Assembly: GCA_030374805.1 (NCBI GenBank)
Contig: JARGSG010000189.1
Span: forward strand, 1,550,001 to 1,614,000
Reading direction: 5' to 3'
Source of the DNA: Gracilaria gracilis
Taxonomy: Eukaryota > Rhodophyta > Florideophyceae > Gracilariales > Gracilariaceae
DNA length: 64,000 nt
Shown here: positions 54,133 to 63,090 of the stretch, piece by piece
How the letters are laid out: each line of letters begins with the position of its first letter
How positions within the stretch are numbered: the first letter of the stretch is position 1
Position numbers and translations under genes: made by a program
Notes under the pieces: generated by a model
Told to the model about the DNA's origin: nothing
Seen by the model: the letters and a program-made list of their open reading frames with translations, nothing else
The model's database searches: none

Positions 54133-57100
54133 ATGCCGCCTCGCAAGCATAAAAGGGGGCCGGATTCAAGACGAGCGAACCCAAGTGCAGGGGTGTTAGA
54201 AATGCCGCCCCTAACACGAGGGAGAGGGAGGGCAAAAGGCACTACGCCGCGTATGCCACCAGCCCGAGCAATGACGAAGAAGGTTTCGCCCGCTGCTACG
54301 CCGGTAGTGAAAGGCGGCGATGCGGTGCATTTGTTTGTGACGATTGGGAAAGAAAAGAGCAGGGTGAAAGTGGGAACCGCGGAGGTGAGAGGTGTGGGGT
54401 CCGCCGGTGGTGCAGGGAAGGCTCTTTGCCGTTCGCTCCATGGGCATCTTTTAAGCGCGACTGCCCTAGAAGGAGAAGACTTGGTTGTGATCTGGAGGAC
54501 GAAGATTATTATAAGTCATGGAAACGCGAAGTACCCTTACCGTTTTCAAGGTTCTGAAGACCCACCAAGTACGCTGAGCGAGTTGTTCTCAGCTGGGTTG
54601 TATGCGTGGGATACGTCGATGATGGACCGAATCGAGATTCCGCAAAGTCCTACTCCAGGGTCCGGGGCTGGCAAGTCTTCTACATCTCAGCCTGAGAGAT
54701 TGGTTGCTCTGGAGGTCGAGAAACCTGCTGAGGAAGCTTCCAAAACTCGAGGAAAGTCTTCTAAAGGGATGAAGAAGCCCGTGGGAGCGAGCGTCAGCAT
54801 CATAGAGGACTCCGACGACGATATTGTGGAGGTCTTTCAGACGAGTAAGGCTCCGCTTGCTGAAGCGGAGGAGGACTTGTTCGATGAAGGAGACAGTGTT
54901 CCGTCGGAAGAGGTTGACAACACCCTGTCTCTCAAGAAGATTTCCGTCGCCGACTATGTTCAGCGCAGGATGACGATGGATATCGAGATGATTGAAATCC
55001 CGAAGAAGACAGTTCGAAGTGTGAATCTGGGACACAAGGAGGCGACGATGATGAAATGTCGCAACTTTGGGTGGCTTCCGTCCGCAGATTAGAATGCTGT
55101 GGCATCTCTAGGGGACTATGCTGTGAATGAAATAGTTGTTGATGGGAAAATTGTTGTGCCCGTAACCCTCATAGACGGATATCACAGAATTCTTGTGCTA
55201 CGAGACTTGCATGGGGAAGGCCGGAAGTGGGTGGATATAGTCTGTTCTTTGGATGTTGGGCTGTGGGGAAGAAAGGATGGAAAGGCCATCACAATGAACG
55301 AGGTACTAGGACTCGGCAATCTTCTGAACGAGATGAGTTCGAAAGTGCTGAAGATGTCGTTTGCAGACAAAATTCATAGCACGGTATCTTTTGTGCAGAA
55401 CGTCGTGGACGAGTCACATGTGGATGTGGAGAGCATTACTTCGAAGCAGTTAGCTGGTGCTTTGAAGAGAAGTGAGGCTATCGGAGACTACAGCGTGCGT
55501 CACTTGACTCGTTACGCGACATTGGCTCTGAAGTTTGTGGAATGTGAGGGGCTTTTGGAGTTCTTTGAGAAGGTGTGTGAGGAGGGTCCAGCCCTGACGT
55601 TGACGCATGTCTCGAGTGACCTCCTGATGGGTCTCACCGATGGGCAGTTTCGATTTGTCGTACGTTGCTTGCAATGGCATGTGGAACTGAGGTTGTCTTC
55701 TTCTACGAGAACCGGTCGTTTTGAAGACATGAGGAAGCACTTCTTTCAATGTGCCATAGGTATGTACAACCTATGTAATGTCACTGGGAAGAAGAAGAAG
55801 ATTAGTGTTGAAGAAGTATTGCAGACAGTATTCAACTTAGGAGGAAAACATGTGTCTGTGATGAAATATCTGGGTATGCGGACAGCAAAAATGGAACTTG
55901 GCGGTGCGAGGTGTTTATGGGACGGGATGGTGTCTAGAAAGGTGAAGACCGCGGGTAACAAGCTTCAAGAAGTTTTCAAAGTATCGCTTCAAACGTCAGA
56001 GGAGGTGACGAAGGTGGGGGTGGGGGTGGTTGAAGTCGTGGGTGTAGGTGATGGTACGTGAACCGCAGCACCTAATGAAGCAGAAGATGCTTTCATGTTG
56101 TTGGAAGCTTCCAAACAAGGGGACGACCCTGAAGCAGAGCCATCAGGTTTGAGGCGGAGCACACGGAAAAAGATTGGTCCGGGCCGGCTGAAAGAGGATT
56201 GGGGTAGCAAGGCTGAGAGCAAGAAGAAGAAGAAGAAGAGGAGGTTAATTGATCTTATTGACGATGAAGATGAGGTAGAAATCCAACCTGCTCCGAAGAG
56301 GATGAAGAAGGGTACAGTAAAGACCCCTTCTGGAGATATACCAATGGAGGTGGTAACTTTATTCAAGAATATGACGAAGCCAGCATTGAAGAAGTTCTTC
56401 AAAGAACAGAAAATAAATGTGGTGTCGTCGAGCGAGGATGAAAGTGGTGGCAGTGAGAACGATAGTAGGTTCGTTCAGGACGAGGAGGAAAAGGTGGAGG
56501 AAGGAACGATGCGTGGATTTGAAGGTAAAAATCCCGAGAAACCACCGAAAGGGATGAATAAGGCAGGTGAGTGCTCTGGCGGATCGGATATGTCATAGAC
56601 GAATCTGGTGAATGCGCTACCGAGTGAGTGGCCGGGAGGGAAGAATACAGTGAAATATCAGCACCCGTGGATGGAGGTGATACATTTGCGAAAGGAGCAC
56701 AGGGCGGGATGTTTGGGGGTGGCGGATTTGAAAGTGTTCCATCACGCAGTGTACTGGCATGCCGCCCGGAATGTACACAAGGAGCTGGGTAACACGAAAG
56801 AACCAGTTCTGGGAGTGAAGCTTCCGTTGAAGGGAAAGCCGAGAGGGGAGGAAGAAGCTCTTTGGATGGCGGCGATGGAGAGGGATGACCTCGCTCGGGA
56901 GTACTTTGCGACGAAGAGAATGGAATTGATGGAAAGGGGTTTCTGTGTTTTCGAACACTTCGGAACTGATGGAGGTATGTCAGAGGAGGCGAATAAGAGG
57001 GGCGTGGTGGTGGATGAAGATGTGACGGAAGGTTTGCTAGAGTTTTTTTGAGAAGGACTTCAAGGAGCAGCCAGACTTGAAGTTTGAAGAGAACCGAACG

Positions 57101-57949
57101 AAATGGAATCCCATAATCAACGCGGGGGAAGTAAAGGATGCTGGGGGCAGAATGCAGGGAATTGGGCGATATATTACGACGAAGAAGAGGATTGTTGATT
57201 GCATAGAATCCGATGAGAAGAATGTGATGATGGTGAGAAAGCGGACGTTGTTGGATGCAAGGTTTGGGCAAATTGCATCGGCTCCTCGCCTTTGTAACAA
57301 CAGAAAGTCTAAGAAAAGGATGTATGCGCCGCAGACCGGAGGGTGTGTGTTGTGTACGGGGGAGGGATGCCCAAGGCAGGTTTTGCACACTGATTTTCGA
57401 GGGTTGACGAATGTGGAGAAGGATAAGGGAGATATTCCGGGGTTCTTCGTAATGGCCTCGGGAGGGAGTTCATTTATGATATGGGTTTTTGAGAGGTCTC
57501 AAAATATGTATGTGACGGATGACAAGAGTTTGAGGAGGTTATCACGTACAATGGTTGTGAAGAAGTTCAGGGTTCCGCCTTACTCTGCGTTTATTGGGAG
57601 AGGGGATGTGTTTCATGCGGGAGCTGGGTATATGGATGCGTTGGTGAAAGAGAATTGCCTGAGATATCACATGTATTTTGTACCTGAAGGATACAAGCTC
57701 CCCGACGCGGTGCACAGGGAGCCAGCGTTTCGGCCAAAGTTCGTAGATGAGGATTCTGAGCTAGGAGAAGACCCAAACGACCATCTGGACGATGATAAAG
57801 GTTTGGAGGAAGAGAGTGAAATGGAAGATATAGAAGATGGAGAGAACGAGTACGAAGAGGAAGATGAAGAGATGTCAGGTGGCCCTGCTGAGAATACAGA
57901 TGAGGATTACGAGGAAGGACAGATGATAATGGATGAAGACGATGAGTAG
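54133..57949 (+). pseudogene. ParB-like plus 2OG/Fe(II)-type dioxygenase gene, disrupted
   Basis: ATG 54133 (MPPRKHKRGPDSRR). One frame runs to 57042 with in-frame stops TAG 55090, TGA 56059 and TAG 56596. It then needs +1 at the T7 run 57043-57049 and ends at 57949, about 1270 codons. Order: basic N-terminus; unknown domain (to about 54660); charged linker; ParB-like section (55040-55500: RNFGWLPSAD, VDGKIVVPVTLIDGYHRIL, then a helical segment); Lys/Glu linker (56095-56590); dioxygenase section with RGFCVFEHF, metal-ligand-like HTD (57386-57394), GDVFHAGAGY (His 57614) and CLRYHMYF (Arg 57662); acidic tail. Enzymes of this fold oxidise methylated bases, proteins or small molecules. Whether it belongs to TET/JBP is undecided. 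The conserved frame across stops suggests recent inactivation, or several genes. Confidence 0.68.
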
Positions 57950-58112
57950 GTATAATGTAGCACTTATACTGTTGTGTTTGTTTGTGATAGAGACTTGACA
58001 TAAAAAGTGAACAGGTGATTTGTTTAAGCAGCAACTTAAAAAGAATTGGAAAACAAAAACGGGTTGTTTGTGTAGTTGCAACGAGTACGAGGTTTACAAA
58101 TTGTTCTAATTA

Positions 58113-58943
58113 CTAGAGAATGTGATGTCTAAGAACGTTGATATAGTTGGTGTGGAAGGGCGGAGGGTCCTGCTTTCTGGCCAGTTTTTCGTCTGCAGAG
58201 ATGAGATAGAAGTAAGCATTTCTGGATTCATACTCCGAGAAAGGCGCTGGGAAGGAAGTAAGGGTGCTGTAGTATTCCAAAAAAGATTCCACCGTAGAAG
58301 GGATATTGAACGAGAGACCTGTATCGAAGGTGATTATGTCTAGAAGCTCCTTCATTATAGTTGAGACAATAATTTTGTACTTGGTAGCCACTTCATAGAT
58401 GGTAACGAATCCAAATGAAGAACCGACGAGAATGAAGGAAGAGATCCAAACGAGCTTCTGGTAGTAAGACTTGGAAAAGGTGTTTTCGTCGACGATACTG
58501 CAAGTGAGACCTGCGGTCTAGAGGGGTTCAGCTATTTCCAGAGCCCACTTTCCGGTGGCTGTGCTTAGACCATTGGGAGAGAGAGGCTTGACACCATCCT
58601 GTGGGGAGGCGCCGACAGTGGGAACGGCGATGTAAAGAGCGGCTCGTGTGCAGTGCTCAATTCCGTGTTGGGAAAGGATGGGAAGAATGTGACCATTCTG
58701 GATGAAGACCGAGTCTTCTGCTCGTGGTGCTGGACAAGATATAATTAATTTTTCGAGAAGGTCGTTCCTGCCACAGAAGAAGATTGGACCTTGGGAAAGG
58801 CACTCTGCGGAAATGAAGTCTTCGATGGAGAGAAAGGTGTCCTGAGGGGAACCATTGTTGTAAAGCATAGTGCCAGTACGGCCTCTACCTACGTCAACAG
58901 CTTGGATGATTGTAGAACGGAGGAAAGATGAATGGGAGCTCAT
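58113..58943 (-). pseudogene. Unknown about 276-codon protein of 19.2 kb transposon, one in-frame TAG
   Basis: ATG 58943 (MSSHSSFLRSTIIQAVDVG). The frame is open to 58113 except for a TAG at 58520-58518. After it come TAGLTCSIVDENTFSKSYYQK and a hydrophobic stretch LVWISSFILVGSSFGFVTI that could span a membrane or form a buried helix. The N-terminal half has GRGRTGTMLYNNG and CTRAALYIAVPTVG. No family recognised. It faces the ParB-dioxygenase gene tail to tail. Alternatively two short proteins (141 and 92 codons), but the uninterrupted codons around the TAG favour one broken gene. Confidence 0.5.
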
Positions 58944-59509
58944 TGCTATGAGTTTGTTTGATTGAAGATATGGGCTGTTGGAAGGCGTCGGGTGCTGGTA
59001 GCTGTGAAAGGAAAGTGGTCTACATTCTAAGGAGTGGGGAAAGCTTTAAGTACACGACTGGACTGTTGTTTTGGTCATGGAAAAAAGTGTCCCAGGGAAT
59101 AAGGGGATTTGTATGATTCGGTTATGGAAAGAAATGGGCAGCAGGGCTGCAGAGGAGGTAGGGTCGAAGAGTGTGTTTATGAGAAGGTATGCAGTGAAAT
59201 AAAGCATAGAAAGTAAGAGTTTATGGTTTCGTTGATACTTGAGAGGTGGTGCATCATGGGTTTCATTGGGATATGGCATGGACCGAGGTTGGGAAGATGT
59301 GGAGATTTCTAGAAAGAAAATGGAAATTGTGTGGAATGGCGGGAAATAAGAGTGGATGTGAATGGGGTACAAAGGGTTGTGCTGCGCAAGTGAGTGTGTG
59401 GCTGACAGTGCCACGGTTGTGCGAAGTGGGGGGAAGTGCTGCAACTGTTGGGTTGATCTCGCTTGTTCTTATCTATCTTCGTTATCGTGAACCGCCATTT
59501 ACTTCTGCA

Positions 59510-59725
59510 ATGTCGAATGGGTACGTCGAGGACGAGGAGCGAGTGGCTCTGCTACACCGGACGGAGGTACCAGAGACGCCACCGGGAAGGAAGGAGGAGG
59601 GTGGGGACAAGGTTTGCATGGGGGAGAAGGAGGGAAGTGGGGATGGAGAGAGAGGTGGCGGTGATGGGGGTGGAGGGGATGGGGGACCCGAGAGGAGGTT
59701 TGCGGCGGAATGGAGGAGCGGTTGA
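59510..59725 (+). CDS. Small Gly/Glu-rich protein of 19.2 kb transposon
   Basis: ATG 59510 (MSNGYVEDEERVALLHR), 71 codons, Gly/Asp/Glu-rich. The frame is open further upstream (from about 59246) and would add a possible membrane segment (AATVGLISLVLIYLRY) before MSNGY if an upstream ATG is used. It overlaps the start of the next gene by 16 bp in another frame, which could reflect coupled expression or one gene with a frame change. Function unknown, low confidence. Confidence 0.4.
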   Translation: MSNGYVEDEERVALLHRTEVPETPPGRKEEGGDKVCMGEKEGSGDGERGGGDGGGGDGGPERRFAAEWRSG

Positions 59726-60462
59726 GAAGGTTTGGAGGGGATCTGAAGGAGCATTTGAACGACTGGCTTTCTGAGATGGTTGGTCAGATGGGAGGGGTGG
59801 TGCTGAGTGTGTCGGAGATTGGGGTGCCAATGGATTTGATTTCGACGATTCGGAAAAGGATGAAGTTGGCTGGAAGGGGGACTGGAAGGCATATGAGTGG
59901 GATGGTAGAGTGCGTTGAGAGGGAGCTGGTGACGCTGAGAAGAAAGAATATGTGGCTGAGGGGACGTGTGGAGTTGTTGGAGGTGCAAGTAAGACAGGTG
60001 GAAAAGGCGTGCCAATTGTTGTTGGAGGTGAAGGAACTGGTGAGGGAAGGAGGCGTTGGGAGGGAGGCGGGAAGAGGGAAAGGGTCACCGCTGCCGCCTG
60101 GCTCCCGTGGTGGGGGTGCGTGCGTGAGGGGAAGGAGCGGAGAAGGAAATGGAGGAGAGGTTGGGGGAAGTAGGCTGAGGAAGAGGCGAAAGGGTGGGGT
60201 GATGGTGGACGAGGATGGGGAGGTGTGTGTGCCGCGGCAGCTGTCGGGAGGAGCGCCACTAGTTGGGTTTGGTAGTGAGGAGGCGGCTGTTCGAACGGCG
60301 GAGCGCATACTGGACGAGCAGGAGGAGAAGAGGCTGGGAGGGGTTGGAAGCCGGTTTGAGGCTAGGAGGGTGTACGAGAATGGAGAGAGTGTTCCATTGG
60401 AGTTCTTCAACTTGATATTTAAGGAAACTGAGACTCAGAATCCGAATGCAGGTTTGGAATAA
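59710..60462 (+). CDS. Coiled-coil basic protein, 250 aa
   Basis: ATG 59710 (MEERLRRFGGDL). Residues about 75-115 form a heptad-rich coiled coil (LVTLRRKNMWLRGRVELLEVQV). A Gly/Arg-rich basic stretch (SRLRKRRKGG, nuclear-localisation-like) and a C-terminal helix (AVRTAERILDEQEEKRL) follow. Its plan, coiled coil next to a basic patch, resembles the C-terminus of the protein at 46501-48195, without clear sequence identity. Lying last before the right subterminal repeats, it is a candidate DNA-binding accessory factor of the transposon. That is inference; no family recognised. Confidence 0.6.
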   Translation: MEERLRRFGGDLKEHLNDWLSEMVGQMGGVVLSVSEIGVPMDLISTIRKRMKLAGRGTGRHMSGMVECVERELVTLRRKNMWLRGRVELLEVQVRQVEKACQLLLEVKELVREGGVGREAGRGKGSPLPPGSRGGGACVRGRSGEGNGGEVGGSRLRKRRKGGVMVDEDGEVCVPRQLSGGAPLVGFGSEEAAVRTAERILDEQEEKRLGGVGSRFEARRVYENGESVPLEFFNLIFKETETQNPNAGLE

Positions 60463-60705
60463 GGGAGCGCTGGTGGTGGGTTCGTAATTTTTTAGAGTGT
60501 TTTTGACGAGTGTGGTAAATGTAAAGCTACCAACGGTGGCAGGGGAACTGCAAACTAGCCTTCAACTCCAGTAGATGAAGTTTGAACTGCACTGAACGGA
60601 AACCTAATTTCCAGAAAAAAAATTTTTGCATTGCCAACTAGCGCAAACTGCAAAAATGCTAATTTTTTCGGACTTTTATTTTCACAACTAGTGATCTAGC
60701 ATACT

Positions 60706-60730
60706 AAACTAGCATTCCGAGAACACCGAC
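60706..60730 (-). repeat. Right terminal inverted repeat of 19.2 kb transposon
   Basis: The inverse of the left terminus, with two mismatches. Confidence 0.85.
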
Positions 60731-61286
60731 GTCGTCACGGAAGCGGTAAGCAGTCGTTTGCTGACCCTGAATCTAAACCGCTAAAGCCACCACAACTAAC
60801 TTGAGGCTACAAATCCTCGCGACTCTCTACTTAACCGCGTCGGGCGACGGTTGGAATTGTCGCCTTCGGCTTTTTCCATCATCCACCATGTCGTCCCCCA
60901 TTTTCATTGCATCCAGCTCTAACTCGCTGTTCGACGCCCCAGTCCTCGACCTGGAGGCTACCGAGGCCCCCAACAGGGTCGAGGACTTCGTGATTGGTGG
61001 CTCCGACGCGCTCGCAGCAGACCCCTTTGCTGTGGGATGATGTACCGGTGCGAGGACCTGCTATTGGCCCTCGCCCGTAGAATCCGCCACGTGTCACGCG
61101 AAGTGCGTGCCGCGTTGAAGTTGTCGCCGTAGACCTACGACGCTGGTGTCCCTGACGGCCTGCGCTTCGCTACGCAGGCGCGTCGCTATGGAAATCCGGG
61201 TTGCATACTGAACTTGCTGACAGACCTGGAGGCGTATTTGACGTCCTAGTCTTGTTTCAAATAAACTTGTTTTTCTCTGGTTCACA
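60731..61286 (-). repeat. Right LTR of element C, second part
   Basis: Continues the LTR from the base after the transposon and ends with GGTTCACA, like 34812. Confidence 0.85.
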
Positions 61287-61607
61287 AGGGCCACAATAAC
61301 ACCTCTAACGGTGTGGCTCGAGGTCACCACACCGTCAGCGGCCATACGGTCTTCGTGTGCATTTTGGGTGGGGCCGGGATTCGTGATTTAAACCCCGACT
61401 TTGCCGCACTTTCCTCAAAATAGAAGCAGTTCCTCTTGACTCTTCTGAGAGTCAGATAGTCGCAACCGCCAGCCAGCCTTTATTTACACAACAGTTAGAA
61501 CTTGTTGACACTGTGCCCAGTTCTAGCCGGCAGCTGTCATTGAGTAATTTACATTTTCCATCGCAAACATGATCTAAAAACCATGATTTGCAACGATGCA
61601 ACTAATC
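61287..61607. other. Intergenic, no supported gene
   Basis: About 320 bp between the LTR of element C and the Harbinger end. A 9 bp stem (ACGGTGTGG / CCACACCGT) lies at about 61308-61335. Nothing else is recognised. Confidence 0.5.
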
Positions 61608-61785
61608 TAAGAGCATCTCCAGCGGGAGAAGCAGAAAAGCAAAGAAGTATTTTGCTCCCAGTGCACATCTCCAACGGGGGAGAATTAGCAGTAAATATTT
61701 GAACAGGTGCCAATTTCCTGCGCATATCTGGTAGATATACACCAGGAATCTGGACCTGTTCAAAATCCAAGAAGCAAAAGATTAT

Positions 61786-62933
61786 CTACGTGTCTATTGC
61801 TAAATGGCTCACCGTCACCAAAGTACGCGCCAAAAAACCGAAACACTCGTCACTAGAACATCCACATAAACCAAACACCGGATTTATTCCATCCAAAACA
61901 ACTTCCAGGACGGAATTACGTCTGTGTGCAGAAGGTCGAAGTATGAAAACTTGTTCCACGATGGAATCTAAGAAAACGAGCACGAGAGGTCCTAGTTTTT
62001 CACCGCAAGAAGACGTCGCCGTCGCAAAAGCGTATATCAAACCCTCCGAAAACAGTATTCTTGGAACTGATTGCAAGAAAAGCTCTTCTTCAAAAGCATG
62101 ATGAAGGTGTACAATGACATCTACAAGCCCCCAAACCGTTTAACTTGCTCACCAGAATCAATTCGAAACCGCGTTAAACTGTTATCGAAGTGCTCGCAAT
62201 TTACTGCCTGCTATATGCGTGTTATACGACTGAACCGTTCTGGTTACAACGCGGAAAATAACCTTCGTATGGCAACAGCTCTGTTTAATGGCATTACAAT
62301 GAACGTACCAACAGATGACGTAGGAGAACCGTTTAAATTTCTTAAAGCTGGAACATACTGAGGGAGCATCCAAAGTTCTCCACAGATATCAGTGAGAAAC
62401 TACCGGCCTCAGAAAGTAGTTGCAAAGAGTCGGAACAGGATGACGCGGAAGGGAAATGGGAAAGAACAGTTAGCCCAACCGGAAATGTAGAGCAGATTAA
62501 GGTTGATGGAGCACGCCCTCAAGGTCGTTAGGCGGCAAAGATGGAATACGTGAAGCAGAAGCACTAAGAACAAAAGCTTAAAATTGCGAAGGAAGCCCTC
62601 GAACTGCAACGCCGAAGGGCAAAAAAGATTCAGAGACAAAACGATATTTCTTTCTTCACCGTTTCTCTGGACAACAGCCCGGAAGCAGCGGAGTTTTTCC
62701 GTATATGTCGGAAGCGCGTTCTAGAGACCTTGAAGGGGAAAGAATCCCTGAAGAAACCTAAAAAGAAACACCTTACTTCCTCAGGTGATGTGGATATCGC
62801 GTGTCCCATTTCTCAACCAACTAAACCGCCCGGGGAAACAGAGCAAAACTGGAAGCCAAAAAGACTAGTTTACAGTCTCGTATTGCAGGAAAGGTTCTCA
62901 ATATCGCCAAAACATCTCACAAGGGAGCGTTGA
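61786..62933 (+). pseudogene. Myb/SANT-like (NAM-type) protein of PIF/Harbinger, degraded
   Basis: Segments in shifting frames match the Harbinger-associated Myb-like family. FSPQEDVAVAKAYIKPSENSILGTDCKK is the SANT helix with the 'VGTDQKK' landmark and lies near 61995-62085. KVYNDIY and SIRNRVKLLSKCSQF follow near 62105-62200. Further on come ARPQGR and AAKMEY (RP-x-GRKKAK landmark, with a TAG at about 62530 where Lys is usual), then a Lys/Glu/Gln-rich C-terminus. In intact elements this protein binds the ends and brings the transposase into the nucleus. At least two frame changes and two stops, so not functional. Confidence 0.7.
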
Positions 62934-63090
62934 GCACCGTAGCGAGAAAAAGATCTTTCTTTCTAGTTTGGCATAGTCTTGCAGACGTGCAGTAAACGCT
63001 TCGCGAGAAGCACACTTTACTCTGATACATATAGTGCCCACAAGTGCTCCGTGACGTCATTTTGTAGCATTCTTTGTTCTAGCTCGTCTC

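Larger units (their letters stand above)
41510..60730 (+). mobile_element. 19.2 kb CACTA/Plavaka-like DNA transposon with DNA- and chromatin-modifying cargo
   Basis: The ends are 25 bp imperfect inverted repeats starting GTCGGTGTT, with GCTAGTTT motifs repeated just inside. The 3 bp word GTC at 41506-41508 and 60731-60733 is a candidate target duplication; one unexplained C at 41509 makes the boundary uncertain by a base. The same LTR at 34260-34280 is uninterrupted, proving insertion. Contents: a Plavaka-like transposase, two unknown or coiled-coil proteins on the minus strand, a DPPY methyltransferase plus SET segment, a 2.3 kb divergent repeat region, a ParB-dioxygenase gene, an unknown protein, and two small proteins. 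No capsid, polymerase or integrase genes are seen, so it is not virus-like. Confidence 0.88.
33638..61286 (-). mobile_element. Ty3/gypsy element C (fossil, minus strand) split by a 19 kb transposon
   Basis: The left LTR (33638-34812) and right LTR (40924-61286, interrupted) share starts TGAGAACACC and ends GGTTCACA on the plus strand. Between them, on the minus strand, lie gag, protease, reverse transcriptase, RNase H and integrase. A primer-binding-like TGGTACTCTCG lies next to the right LTR. The LTRs have diverged by many substitutions and indels, so the copy is much older than chromovirus B. The coding part has several breaks. No matching target duplication is visible at the two outer ends. 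Confidence 0.85.

Noticed and set aside
20257-58943. Alternative genetic code with TAG/TAA read as glutamine
   Set aside because: One internal break in the transposon is TGA, two zinc-finger genes end naturally at TAG after complete domains, and the first TAG of the TPR gene falls where relatives have Trp. Simple mutation explains the data better.
41510-60730. The 19.2 kb element as a Polinton or integrated virus
   Set aside because: I find no capsid, packaging ATPase, protein-primed polymerase, protease or integrase signature. The ends, subterminal repeats and transposase are those of a CACTA-like DNA transposon.
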